Source of the DNA: Onthophagus taurus
Lineage: Eukaryota > Arthropoda > Insecta > Coleoptera > Scarabaeidae
Assembly: GCF_036711975.1 (NCBI RefSeq)
Contig: NC_091966.1
Location: 39,625,501-39,689,500, forward strand
Direction: 5' to 3'
DNA: 64,000 nt
The position numbers and the translations under genes were made by a program. The notes below the pieces were generated by a model that made no database searches, had not been told where the DNA came from, and was given only the letters and a program-made list of their open reading frames with translations. Below are positions 26,201-36,900 of the stretch, one piece after another. Within the stretch, counting starts at the first letter, position 1; each line of letters begins with the position of its first letter.

Positions 26201-27498
26201 CGAAAATATGCGTTTTACCAAAATGTACTGAGATGACGTCACAAAAAGTGACGTAACGTCAAAACTTTAAAGTGATTTTTCGAAAACTTTTACACTTTTC
26301 TGCCCTTTTTTTTCTTTGTAACGGCTTATTTGAGTGACATGATGATTCTTGACTTATACCTTATTTGATGCAGCTTTAATGAGTTTATATCATTTTGTGT
26401 TAATTTAAATAGTATCCTGTGAGACATGGTTTAGTAGAAGATTGGGACCTGATGGAACGTTTTCTTGAACAATGTATATTTAAATATTTGCGTGCCGAAC
26501 CGGAGGATCATTATTTCCTACTTACCGAACCACCTTTAAACACACCTGAAAATCGCGAATACACCGCTGAAATCATGTTTGAATCCTTCAATGTGCCTGG
26601 CTTGTATATTGCCGTTCAAGCAGTATTAGCACTTGCCGCTAGTTGGGTTTCAAGGTCTTTAGAGGATAGGACTTTAACCGGGATCGTTATTGATAGTGGA
26701 GATGGTGTTACTCACGTTATTCCAGTAGCTGAAGGTTATGTTATTGGTAGTTGTATCAAACACATTCCAATTGCGGGAAGAAACATAACTTCGTTTATCC
26801 AATCGCTGTTACGAGAGCGTGAGATTGGAATTCCACCTGAACAATCGTTAGAAACGGCGAAAGCGATTAAAGAACGATATTGTTATATTTGTCCTGATAT
26901 CGCGAAAGAATTTGCGAAATTCGATGCCGACCCGGCGAAATGTATAAAACGGTACGAAGGTATCAATTCAGTGACGAAACAACCGTTTGGGGTTGATGTG
27001 GGTTACGAGAGGTTTTTGGGTCCTGAAATTTTCTTCCATCCCGAGTTTTCAAACCCGGATTTTACAATTCCGTTATCAGAAATTGTTGATGATGTAATTC
27101 AAAATTGTCCAATTGATGTTCGCAGGCCTTTATATAATAACATTGTGTTGTCTGGTGGTTCGACAATGTTTAAAGATTTCGACAGGAGATTGCAAAGGGA
27201 TTTGAAACGAACTGTTGATGCCAGACTTAAACTTAGCGAGAGTTTAGGGGGCGGACGAATTAAACCTAAACCTATTAACGTAAATGTCGTTACACATCAT
27301 ATGCAGAGATACGCCGTGTGGTTTGGAGGAAGTATGTTAGCATCAACGGTAATTAAAGAATTAAAATGGAAATGAATTTGTTATAATTTTTTTTTTTTTT
27401 AGCCTGAATTTTATCAAGTTTGTCATACGAAGGCGGCGTATGAGGAGTATGGACCTAGTATTTGCAGACACAATCCTGTGTTTGGCACGATGACATAA
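20287..27498 (+). CDS. Arp3: Actin-related protein 3, Arp2/3 complex subunit
   Basis: Exons 20287-20330, 20412-20592, 26413-27348 and 27403-27498 join in phase with GT-AG introns to give 418 aa, the usual Arp3 length. The N-terminus ([17 protein letters not shown]) has the actin-fold phosphate-1 loop. The exon 2/3 junction reads [20 protein letters not shown]. The phosphate-2 loop DSGDGVTHV is at about residues 169-177. FGGSMLAST is followed in the last exon by [10 protein letters not shown] and the C-terminus NPVFGTMT. Arp3 and Arp2 form the actin-like dimer that nucleates branched filaments in the cytoplasm when activated by WASP/SCAR proteins. Conservation is high throughout and nothing is missing. 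The oddity is intron 2 (5.8 kb), which is packed with nested elements, while introns 1 and 3 are 81 and 54 bases. Confidence 0.97.
20877..21000. mobile_element. Orphan element end (CAGGGTGATTCAT)
   Basis: A typical TA-CAGGGTG terminus is present, followed by ATAAGAACCAACATAGAATG. I could not find an inverted partner in the intron, so this is probably a truncated copy. Confidence 0.4.
21096..22171. mobile_element. Foldback element (1.08 kb)
   Basis: The ends CAGGGTGGTTCAG... and ...TTAACCACCCTG are inverted and preceded or followed by TA. The arms share inverted phrases such as GTCAAAGTTGAGCCAAAAAT, AAATATGGGTTGTAAAGC and GCGCCCTCTAAGGG (GACGGCGCTAGGG in the other arm). There is no open reading frame of interest in the 400-base centre. 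Confidence 0.75.
22236..22995. repeat. Inverted-repeat block
   Basis: The left arm phrase GGATTTAATACATTATTACC followed by TCATTTCATGTGGAATT returns inverted near 22935-22985 (CCACATGTAATAAGGTAATA). No clean terminal CAGGG motif was found, so the class is uncertain. Confidence 0.6.
23077..23940. repeat. Inverted-repeat block with long diverged arms
   Basis: The left arm (ATCTATCCGTGCAAAAAGT, GAGATCGATATCTTCG, AAATTTTCGGATCCACGG) matches inverted text in 23715-23937 (CCACGGACCCGAAAATTT, GAAGATATCGATCTC, CTTTTTGCACGGATAG). The arms are about 230 bases around a 400-base spacer. It abuts the next mariner-type element. Confidence 0.65.
23962..24906. mobile_element. Tc1/mariner-type foldback element, family A copy 2
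   Basis: The ends CAGGTGTGTCAAATGTCTGG and CCAGACATTTGACACACCCTA match copy 1 at 15019-15823. On the minus strand (24324-24590) a longer transposase N-terminus survives: [20 protein letters not shown], then [20 protein letters not shown] and a second helix-turn-helix-like part ending NLLKSGRQK. The family therefore descends from an autonomous Tc1/mariner-superfamily element; this copy has lost the DDE domain. Confidence 0.8.
24910..26160. repeat. Degenerate tandem repeat, about 82-bp period
   Basis: The phrases TATCTCTTCTTTCCAAGCAG, TTATTAGTCTTTTCCAGCAG and TATCTAGCATTCTGGAAGCA recur. TCTCTTCTTTCC starts at 25581, 25663 and 25745, a period of 82 bases in the best-kept part. The half-unit CAGTAT(C/T)TAG also recurs more often. 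The block at about 25200-25430 is less regular. No coding potential is evident. Confidence 0.65.
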
Positions 27499-27919
27499 TT
27501 CCAAGAATTTAATTTATGAATATTTTTTACCATCATTTTTTATTTCGTATTTTGAAAGTAATAAAAAATTTATTAACGTATTTTAATCCAGGATGATAGA
27601 GCAATTTCTAAAATTATCCAACTTTAAGGTGATTAATTGCATTTTATTAATTAATTAAATAGCGGTCGAGTTCTTGTGTACATATAAATGAAAATTAAAA
27701 AAAAATAAAAACGTGTTCCATTTATAAAAGTTTTTGAATTTATTCTTTTCATGTTTTAAACCAAGATTAGAGACTTTAAAATTGAAAATTAACTGAATGA
27801 GATAAAGTATCTAGCAGTGGAGGATTTAGAGTAGTGCTTATTAATTGTTAGGTATCTTCAGTGTTTCTATGCCTTTTACTCTCTAATAATATCAATTAAA
27901 ACACTAACAACTTTATAAT
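27499..27919 (+). other. Arp3 3' UTR and flank
   Basis: AATAAA-type signals occur at about 27559 and 27703 downstream of the stop. Nothing else is recognised before the satellite begins. Confidence 0.5.
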
Positions 27920-30610
27920 AATCGGTTACTGTCGTAAAGATTAATTATCCTAACATCTGTGTTTAAGATTATGCGAGGTTGCGTTCAAAAAATGATAATT
28001 CCAAAATTGGAAGGTTGCAAGAAATGATCTTCAAAGTATTAAATACCAAATAAATTTGCTTCAAATTGCTTTTTATTTTATATCGATATCTCAATTAGTT
28101 TATGAGATAAGTTAAAATTAATTATACTAATATTTGTGCGTAAGATTTTGCGAGGTTGCGATCAAAAAATGATAACTCCGAAATTTGAAAATTCCAAGAA
28201 ATGATTTTCAAAGTATTAAATACCAAGTAAATTTGCTTTGAACTGCTTTTTATTTCATATTGATATCTCAATTAGTTTATATGAGATACATCAAGATTAA
28301 TTATACTAACATTTGCGCGTAAGATTTTGCGAGGTTGCGATCAAAAAATGATAACTCCGAAATTTGAAGATTCCAAGAAATGATCTTCAAAGTATAAAAT
28401 ACTAAATAAATTTGCTTTAAATTGCTTTTTATTTCATATCGATATCTCAATTCGTTTTTGAGATACGTTGAGATTAATTATACTAACATTTGTGTGAAAG
28501 ATTTTGCGAGGGTACAATCAAAAAATGATAACTCAGAAATTTGAAGATTCCAAGAAATGATCTTCAAAGTATTAAATACTAAATCAATTTGCTTTAAATT
28601 GCTATTTATTTCATATCGATATCTCAATTAGTTTATGAGATACGTCAAGATTAATTACACTAACATTTGTGTGTAAGATTTAGCTCGGTTGCGATCAAAA
28701 AATGATAACTCAGAAATTTGAAGATTCCAAGAAATGATCTTCATAGTACTAAATACTAAATAAATTTGCTTTAAATTGCTTTTTATTTCATATCGATATC
28801 TCAATTAGTTTATGAGATAAGTTAAAATTAATTATACTAATATTTGTGTGTAAGATTTTTGCGAGGTTGCGATCAAAAAATGATAACTCCGAAATTTGAA
28901 GATTCCAAGAAATGATCCCCTAAGTATTAAATACTAAATAAATTCGCTTTAAATTGCTTTTTATTTCATATCGATATCTCAATTAGTTTATGAGATACGT
29001 TCAGATTAATTATACTAACATTAGTGTGTAAGATTTTGCGAGGTTGCGATCAAAAAATGATAACTCCGAAATTTGAAGATTCCAAGAAATGATCTTCAAA
29101 GTATTAAATACTAAATAAATTTGCTTTAAATTGCTTTTTATTTCATATCGATATCTCAATTAGTTTATGAGATATGTTAAGATTAATTATACTAACATTA
29201 GTGTGAAAGATTTTGCGAGGTTGCGATCAAAAAATGATAACTCCGAAATTTGAAGATTCCAAGAAATGATCTTCAAAGTATTAAATACTAAATAAATTTG
29301 CTTTAAATTGCTTTTTATTTCATATCGATATCTCAATTAGTTTATGAAATAAGTTAAAATTAATTATACTAATATTTATGTGTAAGATTTTGCGAGGTTG
29401 CAATCAAAAAATGATAACTCAGAAATTTGAAGATTCCAAGAAATGATCTTGAAAGTATTAAATACTAAATAAATTTGCTTTAAATTGCTTTTTATTTCAT
29501 GTCGATATCTCAATTAGCTTATGAGATACGTTCAGATTAATTATACTAACATTTGTGTGTAAGATTTTGCGAGGTTGCAATCAAAAAATGATAACTCAGA
29601 AATTTGAAGATTCCAAGAAATGATCTTCAAAGTATTAAATACTAAATAAATTTGCTTTAAATTGCTTTTTATTTCATATCGATATCTCAATTAGTTTATG
29701 AGATACGTTCAGATTAATTATACTAAGATTTGTGTGTAAAGTTTTGCGAGGTTGCGATCAAAAAATGATAACTCCGAAATTTGAAGATTCCAAGAAATGA
29801 TCTTCAAAGTATTAAATACTAAATAAATTTGCTTTAAATTGCTTTTTATTTCATATCGATATCTCAATTAATTTATGAGATACGTTAAGATTAATTATGC
29901 TAATATTTGTGTGTATGATTTTTCGAGATTGTGATCAAAAAATGATAATTCCGAAATTTGAAGATTCAAGGAAATGATCTTCAAAGTATTAAACACTAAA
30001 TAAATTTGCTTTAAATTGCTTTTTATTTCATATCGATATCTCAATTCGTTTTTGAGATACGTTAAGATTAATTATACTAACATTTGTGTGTAAGATTTTG
30101 CGAGGTTGTGATCAAAAAATGATAACTCCGAAATTTGAAGATTCCAAGAAATGATCTTCAAAGTATTAAATACTAAATAAATTTGCTTTAAATTGCTTTT
30201 TATTTCATATCGATATCTCAATTAGTTTATGAGATAAGTTAAAATTAATTATACTAATATTTGTGTGTAAGATTTTGCGAGGTTGCGATCAAAAAATGAT
30301 AACTCCGAAATTTTAAGATTCCAGGAAATGATCTTCAAAGTATTAAATACTAACTAAATTAGCTTTAAATTGCTTTTTATGTCATAACGATATCTCAATT
30401 AGTTTTCAAGATTCATAAAGATTATTTATCATAGCATTTATGCTAAAATTATGCAAGATTTAGTTTAAAAAATCATAACTCCGAAATTTGAAGATTCTAA
30501 GAAATGATCTTTATAGTATTAAATACCAAATAAATTTGTTTTAAATTGTATTTTATTTTACAACGATATCTCAATTAGTTTTTGAGATACAATTTCTTTA
30601 ATATCTGTTT
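27920..30610. repeat. Satellite array, 177-bp monomer, about 15 copies
   Basis: The phrase AAAAAATGATAACTCCGAAA recurs with GATAA starting at 27994, 28171, 28350, 28527, 28704, 28882, 29059, 29236, 29413, 29590, 29767, 29944, 30121 and 30298, plus a degenerate copy near 30472. Spacing is 177 in nearly every step. Monomers also share GATATCTCAATTAGTTTATG and AAATTGCTTTTTATTTCATA. The edge copies are most diverged, as expected for an array homogenised by unequal exchange. It lies between the 3' ends of Arp3 and TCF25. Confidence 0.95.
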
Positions 30611-30989
30611 TTAAAGTTTAGAATAATCAAACAAATATCTTACTAGCGACATCTTTTATTCAATTACAAAACGTATAAATATCAGTTTTGGTTTGAAACT
30701 CAACTAAAAAATAACGAAAATTCCAACCAATAGATATTAATATATATTTTATTAGTTAACGACTTTTTACAGAAAAATAAAATAATTTTGCTTATAGATT
30801 TAATATATAGAAAATTGTAGACGCTTTAATAATCATTAATATACTTTTAAAAACTAAAAACAGTACATAGTTTTTTTTTCAATGTTGTAAAACTTAAAGA
30901 TGCCTTCCCTAGAGCATAATAGACAGGGTCATATTATAATTTAGCGATAATTCCTCTCTTTACTTCATCTACATAAAAAGTACAATATC
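30611..30989. other. TCF25 3' UTR and flank
   Basis: This AT-rich stretch lies between the satellite edge and the TCF25 stop codon. No other feature is seen. Confidence 0.45.
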
Positions 30990-33900
30990 CTAAGTGAGAT
31001 AATTGTTTAATTCATCATCATCGGATTCATCATTTTCATCGACGTCGGCATCGTTTGGAACATCAGGAGTTGGAACGTGACTTAATAAATCCCTCATTGC
31101 ACCGACTAATGACGCAACACTACGTCTAAGGTCACCGAATTCGGCTCCATCACCTATTTCACCATCCGGAAGCGCCCTAGCTCCATCTTCATCTCTAAAA
31201 AATAATTATAAATCATTAATTAATTATAAATTAATAAAAATATGTTTTTACTCTAATAAATTTCCCACCAATTCGTTTGGATTGAAACTGGGTAAAAGAG
31301 AACGGAAGAAAATCCCAACTGTACTTGAGTTTGATGTTGTGTTTTTGGGTCTTTTTGGTTTTGAGTAAATATTAATGGAGTCATCAGGTGGTAAAGGATC
31401 AAAGGTTAAAACACCACCTGTAAAATCCTAAAAAAAATATGAATAAAAATAATATTAAAATTTAATTTTTATTATTTATTTTACTTTTGGTAATGGAGAA
31501 ACTCCTTTAATGTCGGATAAAATAATATGTCTACAAATACTTTTAGGCATTGGCCCTTGATATCTTTTAGACCTTTTTCCTTCGTAATCTTTAACAATTG
31601 GATCTTGTTTATCAACGCGATCAAGAACTTTATTAACGTTCCTTTCCAACCACGGAAGAAGATCACTTTCTTTCCAAATATGGTAACTTCTATTCACATA
31701 TAATAATACTAATTGAGTTAAAACGGGAGATTGTCTAAAAAGAAAAATGTTTAAATGCATTTTTATTTTTAAAGCTATATTTAACTTACTTTGAATCAAA
31801 AAATGCATGATTACTAACTCTATTATCAGGTTGAACTGAACATTTTTCTAAAAGTGGTTTAAGTACCCCCGGAAACATCAACAGGGCATCTTGTAATAAA
31901 TCATCGGCGTGAGATAAATCCCCATCGGCTAAATGAAAATGAGCGGCGGCTACGGAAAAAGCGAAATTCGGCAATTGGCTCAAATTTTTCGTTGGTTCCA
32001 ATTCCTCGTAAAAATCGATAAACCACCGATACTCTCTCGAACGTAAAGCGTAAAAATCAATCGCCAATTTGACACCCAACGGATCCTTATCAGGATCTAA
32101 CGATAATAATAATTTGCAAAACTCTAAAGCTGTTCGATAACAAGCTCGACCACCAACAAACAATAAATGTTTAAATATCGTTATGTATAAAGCCCTAAAA
32201 ATCATTTACATTAATACAGGGTGTCTCATGTAACTGATTTAGAACTTTTTCAGGTTGCTCTATTCACAGGGGTTTGAAATTACCGGAAGTAGACCATAAC
32301 TTCGTTATTTTAAATAGTTTTTATTACACTTTTTAATAGTATATAAAAAAATATGTTGACTTTGATAAAAGATATTGGTACATGGCATTTTTCCTTTTCG
32401 AGTTATTTTGGTTTTACGCTTTTTTTGGCAAATCTCACCATTCTCTTTAAAACCCCATATCTCAGCCAACGTTCATTCAGAAAAAGCTCTAATTGCACAG
32501 TGTTAGGAAGTTATGAATATCTGACCAAAAATCTAATTACAACTAAATGAAGTTGAAAATGTTTAATACCATTATAATATCTTCTTAATGGTTAGCTAAG
32601 ATTTATTTCATCTATAAACAGTGCTTAAACCAAAATTTAGGATTTTGAAACGAATATTTGAAAATAACAGCAAAACTAAGGTTGGGTTGGATGTTTAAGC
32701 TAATGTAACTCCGAAAACATGGTATATTTATTTCATGTACCCTAACAATAATATACCGGGTGTAACAGGATCATGGTACACCCCCCGTATCTCCTTTAGT
32801 TTTGAAGATAATTGATTTAAATTTGGGACATCCTATACACATGATAAGAGACACTTTTTGACATAGAATTAATTTTTTTTTCAATTCCGGTTTCGCCGGA
32901 AGTGACACTAACTTTAGATTTTTAAATAGAACACGCTGTATATTATTACATTTTTGAAATCTGAACATTTTTACATTTAACACGAAAACGGTGACTTTTA
33001 TCAATATTATCTAAGAGTAATAAAAGTTCCTAAATTAAATTTGCTATTAGAAACTACAAACATAAATGTACGGTTATGATAGAATAAAAAAGTTCTGAAC
33101 AAACAAACTTTAGGAACATCCTGTATAGCATTGTTCCCGATGACCGATCCAATTCATAAATTGCCTAACGATTTTACATGACATTGATTTACACTGTACC
33201 AAATTTCAACGCTTTACTGTAAATAGTGTTTAAGGTATTTTGAAAAATGTGTTAAAATTTCCTAATTTTTATGGCCTGTATCTTTGAAATTTGAAGACTT
33301 TTACTAATTTTTTTTTACATGAATCGTGGTTAAATTTGTTCCCCGAGTCACCGAAACACCCTGTATACTATAATATATACAGCTGTCTCACGTAACTGGT
33401 TCGTTAAAACTTTTTAAGGTTTCACTATTCATAGAGTTTTGAAATTTTGGTAGCATAGGTCGTTCATTCGGAACTTTTAATCTAAAACATTTTCAAGATG
33501 GCTGCCACTTCCGGTCTACCGGAATTAGACCATAACTTCGTTATTTTAAATGGAATGCTACAGTTTTTATTACACTTTTTAATTGTACATAAAAAAATAT
33601 GTTGACTATTAAAAAACAGTTAACGACAATTAAAAGGTGTAATAAAAACTGTAACATTCCATTTAAAATAACGAGGTTATGGTCTACTTCCGGTCTACCG
33701 GAAGTGGCAGCCATCTTGAAAATATTTTAGATCGAAAGTTCTGAATGAACAAACCATGCTATCAAAATTTCAAAACTGTACAAATAGTGGACCCTAAAAA
33801 AGTTCTAACGAACCAGTTACGTGAGACACTCTGTATATACAAAGTATGAAATCAATAAAAATTTGAGGGATATTCTTCCAGAAAAAATTCTTGAATATCT

Positions 33901-36900
33901 ATGTTATATTTTTTAACGCACATTTTTTGAGATAAAATTGAAATGTACAGGTGTCCCAAAATTGAGAAACCATATGTTGACATTTTAAAATAGGAACCCC
34001 CATTTTTTTGTTGCATTTGTGATTATTTATTTATTTGTGACAAATGTTTAATAATGTAATAATAACCATAAATTACGTTTTAACCCATAAGCAATTTTAG
34101 TATTTTAACATACTGTTTTAAAATTTTTTTTATACCTATATTTATTTTTCTTCGTCCTCACTGTGTTTTACAATTTCTATATTAGCTACAATTGACGATA
34201 AAAAAATTATTTCTTTCATCATCATTTTCAAAACAGAGAAGGCTTATAGGTTCTTAAGAAAAATCTGTATTATTCCTTGATTTATTGCTATGAAATGATG
34301 TTATAATTGGGTCTGAAGATATTAATAGTCTGTTTAAAATGTCTCTATTATTGTGTATTCGTGACATTTTTCTGGAAAAGTTCTCTCTATACCTTCTAAG
34401 GTCTTTATTCCGAGTTTCTTGCGCATCTTCTGAAAGCACGCCAGTCTGGATACTTAATGATTTTATTATTAAGTGGCCATGCACAAAAATTTTAGGCACT
34501 GCCACAGGCATATAATACCAATTATATAATTGATTGTATAATAGAATTGTGTCGTTTGTAAAATTTTTAAATGCAGCAATGTTCATTTCTTCATAATAAT
34601 TTTTGTGAAATAGGCATCCGGCTTGGCATTTTAACGCGTCATTGATTTTCTTTTTTATTGCTGTGTGTTGGATAGGTATTTTTTAACTAAAAAAATACTT
34701 TGGACTTGTTTGGGAAGAAGGTTACAATATGATATCCGAATCATGACTCTTTTTTTTAAGACCTCTAGTTTTAGATCTAATCCTACAGTTAGTACTAATA
34801 TTAATTCATAAAAAATAGTTATATTGAAAAATTGTAAACGATTAACAGTTTCAAAACTAACTTTCAGTATTCACTGTCGAATATCCGTAGACACCACCCT
34901 GTATATTACCCATTTTATTGAAAATGCGCAAATATGCGCAATTTATTTTTTTGAGAATGGGAAGTGTAGACTTGAAATTACATAAAAAAACAAATTTCAA
35001 CCTGGGATCTTGTGGGACTTTTTTGTAGCTTAACTTAAAGTTTAACATTGTAAATAAAATCTGCTTATGAACAGTGTTGGGAAAAACACAGTGTGTCCGT
35101 AAAGTAACGGATATAGGCGATAAAATCATAATAAACGGTTTATGGAAAAATCCCTGAAACGGGTCTAAAGATTTAAATTTTTTGATGCTGATTTCAAATT
35201 TTTTCCGCCATTTTTAAACCAGTTATGACGTCACCGATATTTTTTTCAAATGGCAATCCCCCATTTTTATTACGGAATATGAAAGAGGATTTTTTTCTGA
35301 ATCTATTACAGTCAATATTAATATTGGTTACATAAGAAAATTTTCGAGAAGAATTACTTTACAGTTTAATTACTTCAAATTAGTATAATGATAAAAATAG
35401 CAGTAGCCATGAGTAACTATGGTAACCAATTATTTTAAACAATTCCCTGATTGTCAAAAACTGATTTAGTAAAGCTTCTTGAAGTGTGGTGGCGCGCCAT
35501 CCTGTTGGAATAACTGGCGTTGGAATTGAGTTGTGTCAACATTATCAGGATGGAAGGAATGACATCGCTTTGAAAAAATTTAAACATCTTTTTCCAGTTA
35601 AGGTTTCCTCAAATCTTTTGCGGATATTGAATGTGCGACTTTCTTGGCTAATTTGGATTTTGGGTAGCGCAATACCGATAACTTTGTCTATTTACTTGTC
35701 CACTCAATGTAAATGTCCCTTCGTCGAAAAAAATTATGCTTTTGACAAAGTCTTCGTCATCGTTGCAAAAACTACGATTCATTGCTCGTGAATCAGGTTT
35801 ACTTTATGGGAATGATATTTTGCGGGTTTTAAAATTTTATGAACCGTTGATTTACTAATGTCCAAATTAGACCCAATACTCCTTACAATAACATGAGAGT
35901 TGGGTTAGGTTGGGTTAACATTCTTGCCCAGCCAAAAATACGATTTGTTGAACTTCCCCTGAAACATTTAGTAGGCCAGACTTCGAGAAATGCTTCGAGA
36001 GATGGCCATGCTGTTTAAATTTGGTCACAGCTAGACTCACCATACTTTGGTTAATGAGTTGACGATCAGGATATGTTATATTAAAGAGGTTAACTACTTA
36101 CTAAATCAGTTTTTGACACTTAGAAAATTGTTTAAAATCATTGGTTACCATAATTACTCATGGCTACTGCTATTTTCATCATGTCAACAAATCTGAAGTA
36201 ATTAAACTTTAAAATAATTTTTCTCGAAAATTTTCTTATGTAAGCAATATTAATATTGACTGTACTAGATTCAAAAAAAAGAAACTACAATAAATAGGTA
36301 TAGAAATATTTATAGACAATTTGTAGAGAATTAAATTCCGTTTCGGGAAGGCTAATAAAATATAGGGCGTTCTATTTAAAATTTTCGACTTTCTCCCTAT
36401 TGAATATGGAGAAACGGTAATTCGATTTTTGACCACGCTGTATAAGATACTCTGATACAACACATGACAATCTATTTGACAGCATCTGAACAGTAATTGA
36501 GCCAATTTAGAGCTTTTTTGAATGAACATTGGCTGGGATATGCGGTTTTAAAGAGCATGGTGAAATTCACAAAAACAAACTTAAAATCAAAATAACTCGA
36601 AAACGAAAAAAGCTAGGTACCAATAACTTTTATGAAAGTCAACATATTTTTTTATGTACACTTAAAAGGTGTACTACAAACTATAGCATTCCATTTAAAA
36701 TAACGAAGTTATGGTAAAACTGTACGAATAGTGAAACCTAAAAAGTTTTAACAAACCAGTTACATAAAACACCCTGTATAAAAATAATCTTAAATATACA
36801 AAATTAGTAACCAACCTATTAACTTGTCTTCTATAATCCAATCTACAATTACCTTGAGCAATATTAAACAATGGATGAAATGCGCATTCAAGACAATAAA

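Larger units (their letters stand above)
20609..26352. mobile_element. Outer inverted-repeat element filling Arp3 intron 2 (composite)
   Basis: The left segment 20609-20775 and the right segment about 26190-26352 are inverted relatives: TTCAAGGATCATGATGTGGC against GTCAAGAATCATCATGTCAC, then AAAGTTTTGATGTGACGTCA against AAAGTTTTGACGTTACGTCA. They bracket everything between. Without this block the intron would be about 76 bases. Several other inverted-repeat elements lie inside, so the outer one appears to be the oldest. No transposase is assignable to it. Confidence 0.6.
32217..36776. mobile_element. Outer TA-flanked inverted-repeat element in TCF25 intron 3 (composite)
   Basis: The left end CAGGGTGTCTCATGTAACTG and the right end CCAGTTACATAAAACACCCTG are inverted and TA-flanked. 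The arms match over several hundred bases (CATAACTTCGTTATTTTAAA; ATGTTGACTTTGATAAAAG; CCAACGTTCATTCAGAAAAA). Removing the block leaves an intron of about 61 bases. Other elements lie inside it, so it is a nest rather than one simple transposon. Confidence 0.7.

Noticed and set aside
26230-26240. TGACGTCA as an Arp3 intronic enhancer
   Set aside because: It lies in the outer repeat of the inserted element and recurs in the other arm, so it is better explained as transposon sequence.
27920-30610. Regularly spaced repeats considered as a CRISPR array
   Set aside because: The whole 177-bp unit repeats with no unique spacers, and the genome is eukaryotic.
27920-30610. Higher-order repeat in the 177-bp satellite
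   Set aside because: Variant markers (ACTCAG versus ACTCCG) recur at five-monomer spacing once, but other markers do not follow, so no consistent pattern can be claimed by eye.
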